DNA of 64,000 bases from Nitrosomonas sp. (lineage in GTDB: Bacteria; Pseudomonadota; Gammaproteobacteria; Burkholderiales; Nitrosomonadaceae). The notes beneath the pieces are model-generated. The model was given only the letters and a program-made list of their open reading frames with translations. It had not been told where the DNA came from and did no database searches. Shown piece after piece: positions 8,057 through 16,565 of this stretch. How positions within the stretch are numbered: the stretch's first letter is position 1; each line of letters starts with the position of its first letter. The stretch spans positions 186,001 through 250,000 of the forward strand of contig NZ_JAHBZY010000002.1 in assembly GCF_019635155.1 (NCBI RefSeq). The letters are read 5' to 3'. Position numbers and translations under genes: made by a program.

Positions 8057-9955
8057 TCAGGGCGCTTCAGCCGGTTCGACATCAACCGGACGATTTTCCG
8101 ATAATGCGGGTGTCGTTAAGAATTTTTCAAATTCCAGGCGTTCTTCTTCGATCGCGTCCAGAATCTGACGTTTGAACTCGTCGCGAGAAAAAGCTTCCTC
8201 CAGCATTAGCAAAAGTTTTTCGACAGTCAGACCGATCGTGATGCCGCCAATAATACCACCGATAACTGCACCGATTGCGGTGCCAATGCCAGGGATAAAT
8301 GATCCCAGCGCCATACCGGTGGCAGCGCCGGCAGCAGCACCGCCTAAGGCACTGACCGCTTTGCCGGCGGTTACTTTGATCAATGCTTGCGCGCCGAGTT
8401 TGATAATCCCTTTGCCGGCTACTTTGGCGGTAATCTTGCCGGCGATAGCGCCGGTAATCGCACCTGCGGTACCGATACCTCCAGAGATCAGCATGCGGTT
8501 TTCCAGATTAACGATGACACTGTGCGCAGGTGGCTCTCTGAGCGCATTCAAAGAAGCATGCCGGACAATTTCCAGTTGCGCATCGTTAATGGGTTCAACG
8601 CGATTGTCGGCCAAAATCCGTTCGACTTGTTGCAGATGATCGGCGCGCAATTGCTGGTTACTTTGCAATACTTCTTCAATGGATTGCTGCACCGGACCAA
8701 ATGCATTACCCCTCATCAAATAGCTCTGCAGTTTCTCCGTCATCCAGTTTTCCAGAACACCGGTGGCCAGCGCCAGAATCCGTTCGTATTCGCCGGGCAG
8801 GCTATAGTACCAATCGAGATACGCATCGACGTTATCGACCATTTGTTGAAAACCGACACCTGTGGTTTCGCGCAGTTTTTCCAGCGAAGCTTCCATTTTG
8901 CCGAGGGTATCGAGGTAGGCTTGCTCGATCTGCTCTGCGGTGCCCGGTTTATAGTAATCGTCCCCAATCATTTCCACGGTTTGTATCACGCTTTGCTGCG
9001 AAGCACGTATTTCGTTGACGGTTTCAGGATTGGAGCGCAGCCAGGCATCTACATAGACCGTTGAAGGCACATAAATAAAGAAAACAAAGAAGGTTGTGAA
9101 AGCTGAAGTAAGCGCCCAGGCCCATGGCGATACCGCTGGCGGTTCATCGCTATCCTGAATAGGCGCAAATACCCGTCGGTACTCGGATAACGGCACGATG
9201 AAACTGGAAATCCCGAGCATGACGTTGTAAAAAAACAGTAGGCTGCCGATAAAAACGCAACCAAGGTATAACACGTCGCTCAAAGAATGCAGACTGCCCA
9301 ATGCATAGCGTTTCATACCTTCGATAAAACCCAGCAACCGGCTGGTTTCGAGAATTAAAATGCTGTTGGTCGTTCCATCCAGTTTTTGACTTTCCGCCGC
9401 GACCGCTTCCGCCAATGAAGCATATTGACGACTGGCGTCGGTGTGATTGACAAAAACGACGAAAAGTACCGCCATCGTCAAGGCGGAGACCCAGCGTGAC
9501 CAGCTTAAGGTTTTATGCATGGCGATATAAGGTTTGTATTCTTTGGCCGCAATGGGTGAAAAAAGCGTGTAAATAACAGCAAATGCCGGAATGGCGGCGA
9601 AAAAAACGATCCATTCCTGTTTCTCGGCGGAACCCAGATAAAACAACAACAAGAACGCAAACACCACAGCCCATAGCAACCATCCGATATATGCCAGGAT
9701 TCGCCGGGTTAGCAACCAGTGTAAAATACCCAATTTCTTAAACTGGCTGGTGCGATAAATTCTTTCAATCGTGACTGCGTAAATCGCGGCAAAATAGATC
9801 GGCAAGCCAAACAGCAAAGTAACCGATAATGCAAACCACAATTGCTTATCCGGGATCAATCTTCCAAAATAGAATGCAAACCCCAGCCAACCTGCAGAAA
9901 GCGCCAAGAACACCAGGATTCGGGTGAAACTCAAATTTTGAAACGCTGAAAACAA
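8057..9955 (-). CDS. Large multi-helix membrane protein with glycine-zipper tail, unknown function
   Basis: The 632-residue product has about seven helices in its first 325 residues (for example ILVFLALSAGWLGFAFYF and VLYLGCVFIGSLLFFYNVM). A soluble, mostly helical middle (about 330-490) follows, then a Gly/Ala-rich zipper segment (about 490-590; GGIGTAGAITGAIAGKI, GGAAAGAATGMALGSF, GAVIGGIIGGITIGL) and an acidic helical tail. Glycine zippers pack closely in membranes and occur in pore-forming or lipid-inserting proteins. The family is not recognised. It lies 37 bases upstream of the Kef-type antiporter on the same strand, so the two are probably one operon, which hints at an ion or envelope role (inference). 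Confidence 0.8.
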   Translation of the reverse strand: MFSAFQNLSFTRILVFLALSAGWLGFAFYFGRLIPDKQLWFALSVTLLFGLPIYFAAIYAVTIERIYRTSQFKKLGILHWLLTRRILAYIGWLLWAVVFAFLLLFYLGSAEKQEWIVFFAAIPAFAVIYTLFSPIAAKEYKPYIAMHKTLSWSRWVSALTMAVLFVVFVNHTDASRQYASLAEAVAAESQKLDGTTNSILILETSRLLGFIEGMKRYALGSLHSLSDVLYLGCVFIGSLLFFYNVMLGISSFIVPLSEYRRVFAPIQDSDEPPAVSPWAWALTSAFTTFFVFFIYVPSTVYVDAWLRSNPETVNEIRASQQSVIQTVEMIGDDYYKPGTAEQIEQAYLDTLGKMEASLEKLRETTGVGFQQMVDNVDAYLDWYYSLPGEYERILALATGVLENWMTEKLQSYLMRGNAFGPVQQSIEEVLQSNQQLRADHLQQVERILADNRVEPINDAQLEIVRHASLNALREPPAHSVIVNLENRMLISGGIGTAGAITGAIAGKITAKVAGKGIIKLGAQALIKVTAGKAVSALGGAAAGAATGMALGSFIPGIGTAIGAVIGGIIGGITIGLTVEKLLLMLEEAFSRDEFKRQILDAIEEERLEFEKFLTTPALSENRPVDVEPAEAP

Positions 9956-10174
9956 TGCAATGATTCCTTTATGATCGGCAACCGGAGTGATTTAATTGGG
10001 TAGCAGGCTGATTCAGCGCATCTGCGCGATTCGCACGCAGTATCGGATTTTATCAGACTACGGAGTGGCGAGATAATGGTTCGTGAGTGGATCAAGACAA
10101 AAATCAAATTAGCAGTATTGGGATCGACCGGCCGTTTCGCGGAAGTATTGCTGCGATTTATTTGAACGGCGGCT

Positions 10175-10180
10175 TATAAT
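10175..10180 (+). promoter_or_regulatory. Possible -10 element for the dihydroxyacetone kinase gene
   Basis: A perfect TATAAT lies 54 bases upstream of the kinase ATG. The bases 17 upstream (TGCGAT) are a poor -35 match, so the assignment rests mainly on the -10 sequence. The rest of the 278-base gap (9956-10233) shows only a 29-codon ORF of doubtful value at 10076. Confidence 0.35.
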
Positions 10181-10233
10181 TCCACTGGGAGCGATAGCGT
10201 TATGAATATTCCGATTGAAATCTGAAACTGACA

Positions 10234-11973
10234 ATGACTTATTTATTTAATGATCCGGCGCAATTTGCCGCCGAGCTGGCCGATGGATATGCCGCCGCGC
10301 ACCGCGACAAAATCCAGCGTATCGAAGGCGGTGTTATTCGCCGGTACAAGGCGAAGCCAGGTCAAGTGGTGGTGGTGATCGGCGGCGGTTCCGGGCATTA
10401 TCCCGCATTTGGCGGTTTTGTCGGACAAGGATTGGCGCATGGCGCCGCACTCGGCAATGTTTTTGCCGCGCCGTCGACGCAGCAAATTTGTAATGTAGCA
10501 CGGGCGGTCAATGCGGGCGGCGGTATTTTGTTTTGCTACGCCAATTATGCCGGTGACGTGCTCAATTTCGAGCAAGCGCAAACGCAGCTTCGCGCACAAG
10601 GTATCGACGTGTGTTCGGTGGTGGTGACCGACGATATCGCATCCGCTTCCGTGAATGAGCAGCACAAGCGCCGCGGTATCGCCGGTACCCTGGCGGTATT
10701 TAAAGCCGCGGCGGTTGCGGCGGATGCCGGAAAATCGCTGGATGAAGTCGCCGGAATTGCGACTGCAGCCAACCGCCGGGTGCGTTCGCTGGGTGTGGCG
10801 TTTTCCGGCTGCACATTACCAGGTGCGGCTAAACCGCTGTTCGAAGTAGCGCCGGGAACCATGGAAGTCGGCATGGGCATTCATGGGGAGCCCGGTTTGG
10901 AACGGGTAAAAGCGCCGAGTGCCGATGGTCTGGCGGAAATGCTGGTCAGCAAGTTGCTGGCTGAAATACCTGAAACTGTTGAAACAGTTCATGGTGCGCG
11001 CATCAGCGTCATTCTGAACGGCCTCGGTGCGGTGAAATACGAAGAATTATTCGTGGTGTATCGTAAAGTTGAACAACTGTTAACCGCGTGTGGTTTGCGT
11101 ATTGTCGCGCCGGTGGTGGATGAATTGATTACCAGTTTCGACATGGCCGGCGTGTCGCTGACGTTGTTCTGGCTTGACGACGAGCTTGAACAAAGCTGGC
11201 TGGCTGCTGCCGATACGCCGGCTTTTCATCGTGGCACGATCATGAGCACCGGACCGCTGATCGACCATGTCATCGAATCGGCAGGTTCGCAAGGAAAATT
11301 CACCATCAAACCGGGCTCGGCGGATTCGCAAACAACCGCCAGAATTATATTGGCAGCGTTCGAAGCGGCGCTTGGTGCCGTCGAAACGCAGCAAGATGAA
11401 CTGGGCCGGTTGGATGCAATTGCCGGTGACGGCGATCACGGCATCGGCATGCAGCGTGGGTTGAAAGCCGCCGTCGATGCTGTCAGAACAGCGATAACAT
11501 TTCGAGCCGGAGCAGGGACGGCATTAGCGGCCGCCGGCGATGCCTGGTCGGATCGCGCCGGCGGCACCTCGGGGATGTTGTGGGGCGTTATCCTGCGCAA
11601 TCTTGGTAATTCTGTCAGCGATGAAACCAAGCCGGATGCTGCAATGATTGCCGCGGGCATTACAGCGGCACTGCAAGCTGTTATCGCTGTCGGCAAGGCG
11701 CAGCTCAACGACAAAACGCTAGTCGATGTGCTCTACCCATTTTCCTTCGCGTTGACAAAAGGCGCCACGCAAGGATTCTCAATTGCGGAAGTCTGGATAG
11801 CCGCTGCGGAAGTGGCCAAGCAATCCGCCGAAGCAACCAGAAACCTCACGCCCAAGATCGGTCGCGCCCGCCTACACGCGGAAAAAAGTATCGGGACACC
11901 CGATCCGGGCGCGGTTTCGATGGCGTTGATTATTGATGCGGTGAGTAAAATTATTAGAAAGCATTGCGCTTGA
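10234..11973 (+). CDS. dhaK: Dihydroxyacetone kinase, DhaK-DhaL fusion (ATP type)
   Basis: It phosphorylates dihydroxyacetone (or glyceraldehyde) with ATP. The 579-residue protein joins a DhaK substrate domain (about 1-330) and a DhaL nucleotide domain (about 365-575), as in Citrobacter-type and eukaryotic single-chain enzymes. DhaK shows GGGSGHYPAFGG (51-61) and H217 in MGIHGEPG, the histidine that binds the substrate carbonyl covalently. DhaL has the magnesium-binding aspartates D394, D399 and D401 in LDAIAGDGDHGIGM and the glycine-rich AGGTSGMLWG. No PTS (DhaM) gene is nearby, consistent with ATP use. It stands alone on the plus strand. In an autotroph it would feed triose phosphate into central metabolism. 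Confidence 0.94.
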   Translation: MTYLFNDPAQFAAELADGYAAAHRDKIQRIEGGVIRRYKAKPGQVVVVIGGGSGHYPAFGGFVGQGLAHGAALGNVFAAPSTQQICNVARAVNAGGGILFCYANYAGDVLNFEQAQTQLRAQGIDVCSVVVTDDIASASVNEQHKRRGIAGTLAVFKAAAVAADAGKSLDEVAGIATAANRRVRSLGVAFSGCTLPGAAKPLFEVAPGTMEVGMGIHGEPGLERVKAPSADGLAEMLVSKLLAEIPETVETVHGARISVILNGLGAVKYEELFVVYRKVEQLLTACGLRIVAPVVDELITSFDMAGVSLTLFWLDDELEQSWLAAADTPAFHRGTIMSTGPLIDHVIESAGSQGKFTIKPGSADSQTTARIILAAFEAALGAVETQQDELGRLDAIAGDGDHGIGMQRGLKAAVDAVRTAITFRAGAGTALAAAGDAWSDRAGGTSGMLWGVILRNLGNSVSDETKPDAAMIAAGITAALQAVIAVGKAQLNDKTLVDVLYPFSFALTKGATQGFSIAEVWIAAAEVAKQSAEATRNLTPKIGRARLHAEKSIGTPDPGAVSMALIIDAVSKIIRKHCA

Positions 11974-12051
11974 TTCGTAAGGCAACTGCAATAAAAATGC
12001 ACTGTTTGAGGTTGAATTATTAATGAGTTGAGTCGTTTTCTAATACATTGA

Positions 12052-12100
12052 ACAATATTCATACTGATTGGTGTGATAATATTGTCGCATTGTAAGTATG
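12052..12100 (+). promoter_or_regulatory. Two nested inverted repeats upstream of the MazEF-like pair
   Basis: An 8-base perfect inverted repeat (ACAATATT at 12052, AATATTGT at 12078) interleaves with a 6-base one (CATACT at 12060, AGTATG at 12095), ending 10 bases before the antitoxin ATG. Ribbon-helix-helix antitoxins usually bind such repeats to autoregulate, so this is a candidate operator; the binding itself is inference. Confidence 0.4.
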
Positions 12101-12109
12101 AGGTAATTC

Positions 12110-12340
12110 ATGACATATCGAACGACTATTACATTGGATGATGAAGCCTATCTGTTCCTGAACGATATTGCGGGCGATAACCGCAGCGCTTATATCAACG
12201 AATTGTTGAAGCAGGAACGCAAGAATTTTCTTAAACAGGCATTGATTAAAGCCAATCAGGAAGAAGCTGCCGATTTGGATTACCAGGAGGAATTGCAAGC
12301 CTGGGAGAATACGTTATCCGACGGCTTATCGAATGACTGA
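12110..12340 (+). CDS. MazE/ribbon-helix-helix-like antitoxin
   Basis: A 76-residue protein directly before, and overlapping by 8 bases, a MazF-like toxin gene. Residues 1-30 (MTYRTTITLDDEAYLFLNDIAG) fit a ribbon-helix-helix DNA-binding fold: a short beta strand TTITLD then a helix. Residues 35-76 are acidic and helical, as in antitoxin tails that wrap the toxin and block its active site. The antitoxin-first order and overlap imply translational coupling. It would neutralise the neighbouring RNase and repress the pair's promoter. The exact antitoxin subfamily is not certain. Confidence 0.82.
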   Translation: MTYRTTITLDDEAYLFLNDIAGDNRSAYINELLKQERKNFLKQALIKANQEEAADLDYQEELQAWENTLSDGLSND

Positions 12341-12674
12341 TTTCAAGCAGCTCGATATTTACTGGATCAATCTGGAACCGGCCATAGGTGCGGAAACCAA
12401 GAAATTAAGACCCTGCGTCGTCATTCAAGGCGATCTGGTTAATAATCAATCGAAAACACTGATCGTTGCACCCTTGCTGCCCAATCATAAACTCTGGCCT
12501 TTCGCGGTGAATCTGGAACCCAATCCGGAAAATGGCTTGGACAAAGACCGGCACATCAATCTCAAACGACTGCGTGCTATAGATGTTTCCCGGATCGGTA
12601 AACTGCAAGGAAAGTTGGACAAAAGCTATCTTCCGGCGATCAAGAATGCGCTGGCCATTGTGTTTGATTGGTAG
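12333..12674 (+). CDS. MazF/PemK-family mRNA interferase toxin
   Basis: A 113-residue toxin of the MazF fold, which cleaves mRNA at short sequences. The N-terminal strand DIYWINLEPAIGAETKKLRPCVVIQ contains the family's PxxGxExxxxRP signature, with the arginine (R26) and nearby residues expected at the active site; the later TLIVAPL corresponds to the conserved second strand that normally carries a serine or threonine. Length matches MazF proteins (about 110-115). The gene overlaps the antitoxin gene by 8 bases. No frameshift or internal stop is seen, so the pair looks intact. The cleavage specificity cannot be read from sequence. Confidence 0.87.
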   Translation: MTDFKQLDIYWINLEPAIGAETKKLRPCVVIQGDLVNNQSKTLIVAPLLPNHKLWPFAVNLEPNPENGLDKDRHINLKRLRAIDVSRIGKLQGKLDKSYLPAIKNALAIVFDW

Positions 12675-12765
12675 GTGCGGCAGAAAAATATGCGGGGGGG
12701 TGTAACGTTTTTACTGATGACGTGAGGTTATCCTGGCAGCTTGCCAACATACATATTGGTGCAAC

Positions 12766-12789
12766 TGACAACAACCCAGGGTGTTGTCA
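12766..12789 (+). promoter_or_regulatory. Palindrome covering the tumE ribosome binding site (candidate TumA operator)
   Basis: Outer arms TGACAAC (12766) and GTTGTCA (12783) and inner arms ACCC (12774) and GGGT (12779) form a nearly perfect 24-base palindrome. Its last base is the A of the tumE start codon, and it contains the AGGGTG ribosome binding site. It could be a protein-binding operator or an RNA hairpin that hides the start. Confidence 0.5.
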
Positions 12790-13097
12790 TGATCGCAAAC
12801 ATGAAATCCATCGAGCTTTTGCGGCAGCGTATCGGGTATTCCGAGGGTCGATTTGCCGAACTTGTTCTCTGGCAGGTTGTGGAGCCGGTGGTGAAATCCA
12901 AACATTTATTCAAATATCGTCCTGCCTATGTTGTGAAAGGGCGATGCGTGTTGTGATATGACAATGAAGCCGGAAAAGGCGATCATCGTCACTGGAATGA
13001 CCGGGAATTCGAATACAAATTTACTAGCCCGGAGAAATTGCTATCTGATTTTCAACATGATATTGAGAGGTGGAACCATGAAAACGGTTATTCTTGA
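12789..13097 (+). pseudogene. TumE/DUF6516-like toxin gene broken by one in-frame stop
   Basis: Reading from ATG 12789 gives 55 codons ending in KYRPAYVVKGRCVL, then TGA (12954-12956), then in the same frame YDNEAGKGDHRHWNDREFEY and on to a natural stop at 13095-13097. TumE/DUF6516 toxins are about 100 residues, and their middle typically reads VLRYDNxxGKGDHRH, so the stop falls exactly where an arginine (CGA) is expected. A single C-to-T change explains it. Total length would be 102 residues. The 3' end overlaps tumA by 20 bases, the normal arrangement. The toxin should be inactive unless the stop is read through. A second ATG at 12801 is an alternative start. Confidence 0.85.
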
Positions 13098-13425
13098 CGT
13101 GCGGGAGCCGAAGGAAGCAATGACTGGCTTCGCGCGTGCATGGCATTTGAACGAGCAGCAAGAAACAGATCGCATCAGTTTCGCATCCCCCGAGTTGTTG
13201 TGGAAGGTATTGACCGCGAAACGTTGGGAATTGCTAAAAACGCTTTGTGGTGCGGGCCCGGTTTCCATCCGCGAAGCTGCGCGGCGGGTGGCGCGCGATG
13301 TCAAGGGCGTTCACGGTGACGTGACAGCATTGCTGGAAGCAGGATTGCTCAATCGCACCGAAACCGGCGCGATTGAATTTCCTTATGAGGCGATTAAGGT
13401 GGAGTTTTTGTTGCAAGCGGCTTGA
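13078..13425 (+). CDS. TumA-like antitoxin with winged-helix DNA-binding fold
   Basis: A 115-residue protein starting at ATG 13078, preceded by GAGAGG; the longer frame from 12958 runs through the toxin coding region out of frame and is not used. Residues 40-110 form a winged-helix/MarR-like DNA-binding region: LLWKVLTAKRWELLKTL, then the helix-turn-helix SIREAARRVARDVKGVHGDVTALLEAGLL, then a wing. This matches the antitoxin partner encoded after DUF6516/TumE toxins. The gene overlaps the broken toxin by 20 bases and is itself intact. Keeping the antitoxin while the toxin is dead fits a decaying addiction module, or domestication as a regulator (inference). Confidence 0.8.
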   Translation: MKTVILDVREPKEAMTGFARAWHLNEQQETDRISFASPELLWKVLTAKRWELLKTLCGAGPVSIREAARRVARDVKGVHGDVTALLEAGLLNRTETGAIEFPYEAIKVEFLLQAA

Positions 13426-13476
13426 TGGAAATTTTGGAGTTCCTGGCGTCACTCCAATCTGCCGCGCTGCCGTCCA

Positions 13477-14130
13477 TCAGTGTAGTGAATCCTTTCTTGA
13501 AAAAGTTACTTTTGATCTAGAACGAATAGAATCAGGGTCATCAGAGTATTTCGTTATTAAGATACATTCGAAAGAATTCACACTTTCTTCATTTTCAGAA
13601 ATACGATTAACCTTGCAATCAGTAAATTGATATGATGGTGCTGGAGGTCCATAGTCTTTTTTGTATGCTAACCTTGCTATAGCTTTAAAATTGTCCATTG
13701 TGAATTTAGGTAGCTTATTTCGACCGTCACTTTTAACATCGTCAAAGAATCCATTTAAAGAAAGGGCTAATAGTGGTTCATGGTGCATTGATCGTGTAAT
13801 TTTAAAACTTATATACACTTCATACTTTTTTGCGTTTTCTTTCCATATAATGATAGTCTTACCGTCGGCCATTAATTCTTTTGGTTTTTTTTCATCAAGC
13901 CAGATCTCATAGTTGGAGTTATAAGACCAGATTCCCTCAAAAGGTTTTTCTTTTTCTTTAAGTAATTCGATGATTTTTTTTGTACCGTTACTATCAACCC
14001 AAAACAGAATTACAGGCGATAATGCAGTAATAAGCAATATAAAGGCAGTGATAAGTTGTATTCTTTTTATTTTTACTTCAAGAGAAAAAATTTTTGCTTG
14101 CAAATTATTTTGATAATCTTCCATTTTCAT
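13477..14130 (-). CDS. AT-rich orphan, single-pass membrane protein
   Basis: A 217-residue protein not recognised. The N-terminus (about 1-25) is charged and helical, residues 26-46 form one membrane helix (LITAFILLITALSPVILFWV), and the remainder is a lysine-rich soluble domain with many beta-type segments (about 65-215; contains GIWSYNSNYEIWLDEKK and FTDCKVNRISENEES). Topology is probably N-in with the soluble domain outside. Base composition is clearly more AT-rich than cbbO next to it, which suggests acquired DNA. It lies 52 bases after cbbO on the same strand but does not look like the cbbN gene reported after cbbO in other ammonia oxidisers. Confidence 0.6.
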   Translation of the reverse strand: MKMEDYQNNLQAKIFSLEVKIKRIQLITAFILLITALSPVILFWVDSNGTKKIIELLKEKEKPFEGIWSYNSNYEIWLDEKKPKELMADGKTIIIWKENAKKYEVYISFKITRSMHHEPLLALSLNGFFDDVKSDGRNKLPKFTMDNFKAIARLAYKKDYGPPAPSYQFTDCKVNRISENEESVNSFECILITKYSDDPDSIRSRSKVTFSRKDSLH

Positions 14131-14182
14131 GCATCAATGTATTAAAAGTAGATCTGAAAAATAACATAGATATGGGTAATCC

Positions 14183-16510
14183 TTACCTCGTCAACCCCGC
14201 ATACAACACCGGTAATTTTTCAGGCAGCCGTTCTACGTGATCCACCACTAAATAATTGCGTTCGCCGAAAATGCGCGAGACGTATTGATCGGCGCGTGGG
14301 TCGAGGCTCATGCAGTAGGTGAGGATACCCGAACGGCCGGCTTCTTCGACGGCTTTCTTGGTGTCGTGGCGCAGGTATTGCGGGTCGCGCACGTCGACAT
14401 CCGCCGGTTCGCCGTCGGTGATGACCAGCAGCAGTTTTTTCGCCGATTTTTGCAGTTTCAGGTAATGCGTCGCATGGCGCATTGCGGCGCCCATGCGGGT
14501 CGACAGTTGCCCGGTCATGCCGGCGAGTTTGGCTTTGGGGATTTCGTCGTAGGGCTGATCGAAGTCCTTGAAGCGGAAGTATTCGACGTCGTGTCGCCCG
14601 TCGGAGCAGAAGCCATGGATCGCGAACGGATCGCCGATTTTGTTGATGGCATTGGCGAGCAATACCGTCGCCTGGCGTGTCAGGTCGAGCACCGAGTAGT
14701 CATGACCGGCGACCTTATCGTTAGTCGATTCCGACAGGTCGAGCAGCACCAGCACCGAAATGTCGCGTATTTTACGCACCGAACGCATCATGATGCGCGG
14801 GTCGGGTTGCATGCCCATGCGGATATCGATCATCGAACGGATCGCAGCATTGATGTCGATTTCGTCGCCGTCCTCGAGTTTGCGGATGCGGCGCGTGCCT
14901 TGTGGCTGCATCGCATCGAGCAAAAATTTCATGCGCGCGATTTCACGTTTGTATTGGTTGGCGATGTCGTCAATGCATTGCATGTCGCCCATTTTGGCGC
15001 GTTTTTCCTGTACCGTCGCCCAATCAGGGCGCTCCAATTGGATTTGGTAATCCCATTCGGAGTAGTGATAGGGGGCCGATACCGGCTCCTTGCCTTCCAT
15101 ATCGTTGTACGATACGCCCATATCTTCGTACGGGAAAAATTCGGTGCCCATGACCCAGATTTCCTCGGCGTCATCACCGGCGGTTTCGACGTCGAGTTCG
15201 TTGGCGAATTCCATCACGTTGACATATTTGCGTATTTGTTTGGGGGCATCGTAACCGGCGGATAGCGATTTGTTGAAGTCGAATTCCTCGAATTCCCAGA
15301 AATAACGATTATCGTCGCGGTACGGTGCGGTGAGCACGTCGGTACGCGGGTTGTATGGAATTTTCTTGCTCATGAAACTGTGAGCGAGTTGTACGCCGAT
15401 GTCCCACGAGGTTTTGTAGTGATCGAGCTGATCGTGTGCGGCTTTGAACAGTCTGCGGCCTTCCACGATCCACGGATCCTTGTCTTTGTAATCCGGGTCG
15501 AGCAGGGCGCGCGCCAAGCGATTCAGATAGTCGCCCATGGTCGTGTTCATGTCCGGGTTTGCGTCGTGCAGCACGGACCAAGTTTTGCGCAATCCCGGGA
15601 AACGGCGGATCGATAATTCCTCGATGCGTGCGTCTTCGATGACGGAGATCACCGCCATTTGCAGCGGGTTCAAGCTTTCCGCGGAAATGGGTTCTTTGGT
15701 TTCCACCAGATGCGCGGCAGCATGCGCGGCGGCGGCGCGATAGACTTCGGTTGCGGAAACGTCGCCGAAGCTGTCGTAAGCATCGGGTAAGTGAATAAAG
15801 TAATTTTCGATGAACGGCTTGTAACCTTCACGCGTTTCAAAATCGCCGGAAGTCGGTTTCATAAAGAAATCGCGGGCCCATAACGCGCGTAGATACATAT
15901 TGATGCGGCGTTGCACATCGACAAACAGCGTACCCTTCCGCTCTTTTTGTAATACTGCGAGCGATTCCTTTGATTCCAACCCGAAATAACGAATTTGCTC
16001 TTCGTAATCGGTGCGATGCGCGTGCGCGCCCCACATTGCCCAGCGGCGCAGGCCGCCGAGGGTCAGTTGCCCGAATAGGATATCCAGCTTGTTGAGCATA
16101 GGGCGCATGCCGCGTGGCGCTTGGGCGATCAGAGTATTAAGGAATTGCAGGTAGTTTTGAAACAACTGCGCATCGCCTAGACGCTTGGCGGCGGTGTGGG
16201 AAGTTGCTAATACCAATTCGATCACAGCGCCCGAAGTTCTTGAAGCGAGCGAGAGTACGGTGGTCGCCAGATCACTGATAATATCTTCACCAATTTCTTT
16301 AGTGACTAATGGGATTTCATCGATCCAGCAATCCACCAGGCTGCGCCCGCGCCCTAATCCACGGATCGCCGATGCGCCTTTCAGATAATTATCCAGCCCG
16401 CGCGCCGAAAAAGTTTTAACCGCTTCGGGCCAAGCATGATGGAGTAGCTCGATCGATTCCGGTTCCAGATCCTCGAGTAATTCTTTGTAATCGTCCAGAT
16501 TGATACTCAT
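14183..16510 (-). CDS. cbbO: RuBisCO activase component CbbO (VWA domain)
   Basis: CbbO is the von Willebrand A adaptor that, with the AAA+ ring CbbQ, removes inhibitory sugar phosphates from form I RuBisCO. The 775-residue product has a long helical N-terminal region and a C-terminal VWA domain (about 585-775) with the MIDAS motif DLSES (591-595) and the later metal-coordinating TDGEP (about 698-702). Size matches CbbO (about 770-790); the related NorD is shorter, and the cbbQ and RuBisCO genes beside it decide the call. It follows cbbQ by 55 bases on the same strand as the last clear gene of cbbLSQO. Confidence 0.93.
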   Translation of the reverse strand: MSINLDDYKELLEDLEPESIELLHHAWPEAVKTFSARGLDNYLKGASAIRGLGRGRSLVDCWIDEIPLVTKEIGEDIISDLATTVLSLASRTSGAVIELVLATSHTAAKRLGDAQLFQNYLQFLNTLIAQAPRGMRPMLNKLDILFGQLTLGGLRRWAMWGAHAHRTDYEEQIRYFGLESKESLAVLQKERKGTLFVDVQRRINMYLRALWARDFFMKPTSGDFETREGYKPFIENYFIHLPDAYDSFGDVSATEVYRAAAAHAAAHLVETKEPISAESLNPLQMAVISVIEDARIEELSIRRFPGLRKTWSVLHDANPDMNTTMGDYLNRLARALLDPDYKDKDPWIVEGRRLFKAAHDQLDHYKTSWDIGVQLAHSFMSKKIPYNPRTDVLTAPYRDDNRYFWEFEEFDFNKSLSAGYDAPKQIRKYVNVMEFANELDVETAGDDAEEIWVMGTEFFPYEDMGVSYNDMEGKEPVSAPYHYSEWDYQIQLERPDWATVQEKRAKMGDMQCIDDIANQYKREIARMKFLLDAMQPQGTRRIRKLEDGDEIDINAAIRSMIDIRMGMQPDPRIMMRSVRKIRDISVLVLLDLSESTNDKVAGHDYSVLDLTRQATVLLANAINKIGDPFAIHGFCSDGRHDVEYFRFKDFDQPYDEIPKAKLAGMTGQLSTRMGAAMRHATHYLKLQKSAKKLLLVITDGEPADVDVRDPQYLRHDTKKAVEEAGRSGILTYCMSLDPRADQYVSRIFGERNYLVVDHVERLPEKLPVLYAGLTR

Positions 16511-16565
16511 GGCAGCACCTATTTATGTTTCAGAACAAATCAACAATATTCGCTGATAGAAGCTT

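Noticed and set aside
12958..13077. Long N-terminal extension of the antitoxin frame from 12958
   Set aside because: It lies out of frame inside the broken toxin coding region, and ATG 13078 has a good ribosome binding site.
14285..15265. Long plus-strand frame opposite cbbO
   Set aside because: It is the mirror of cbbO; composition follows cbbO codon bias, with no separate start signals.
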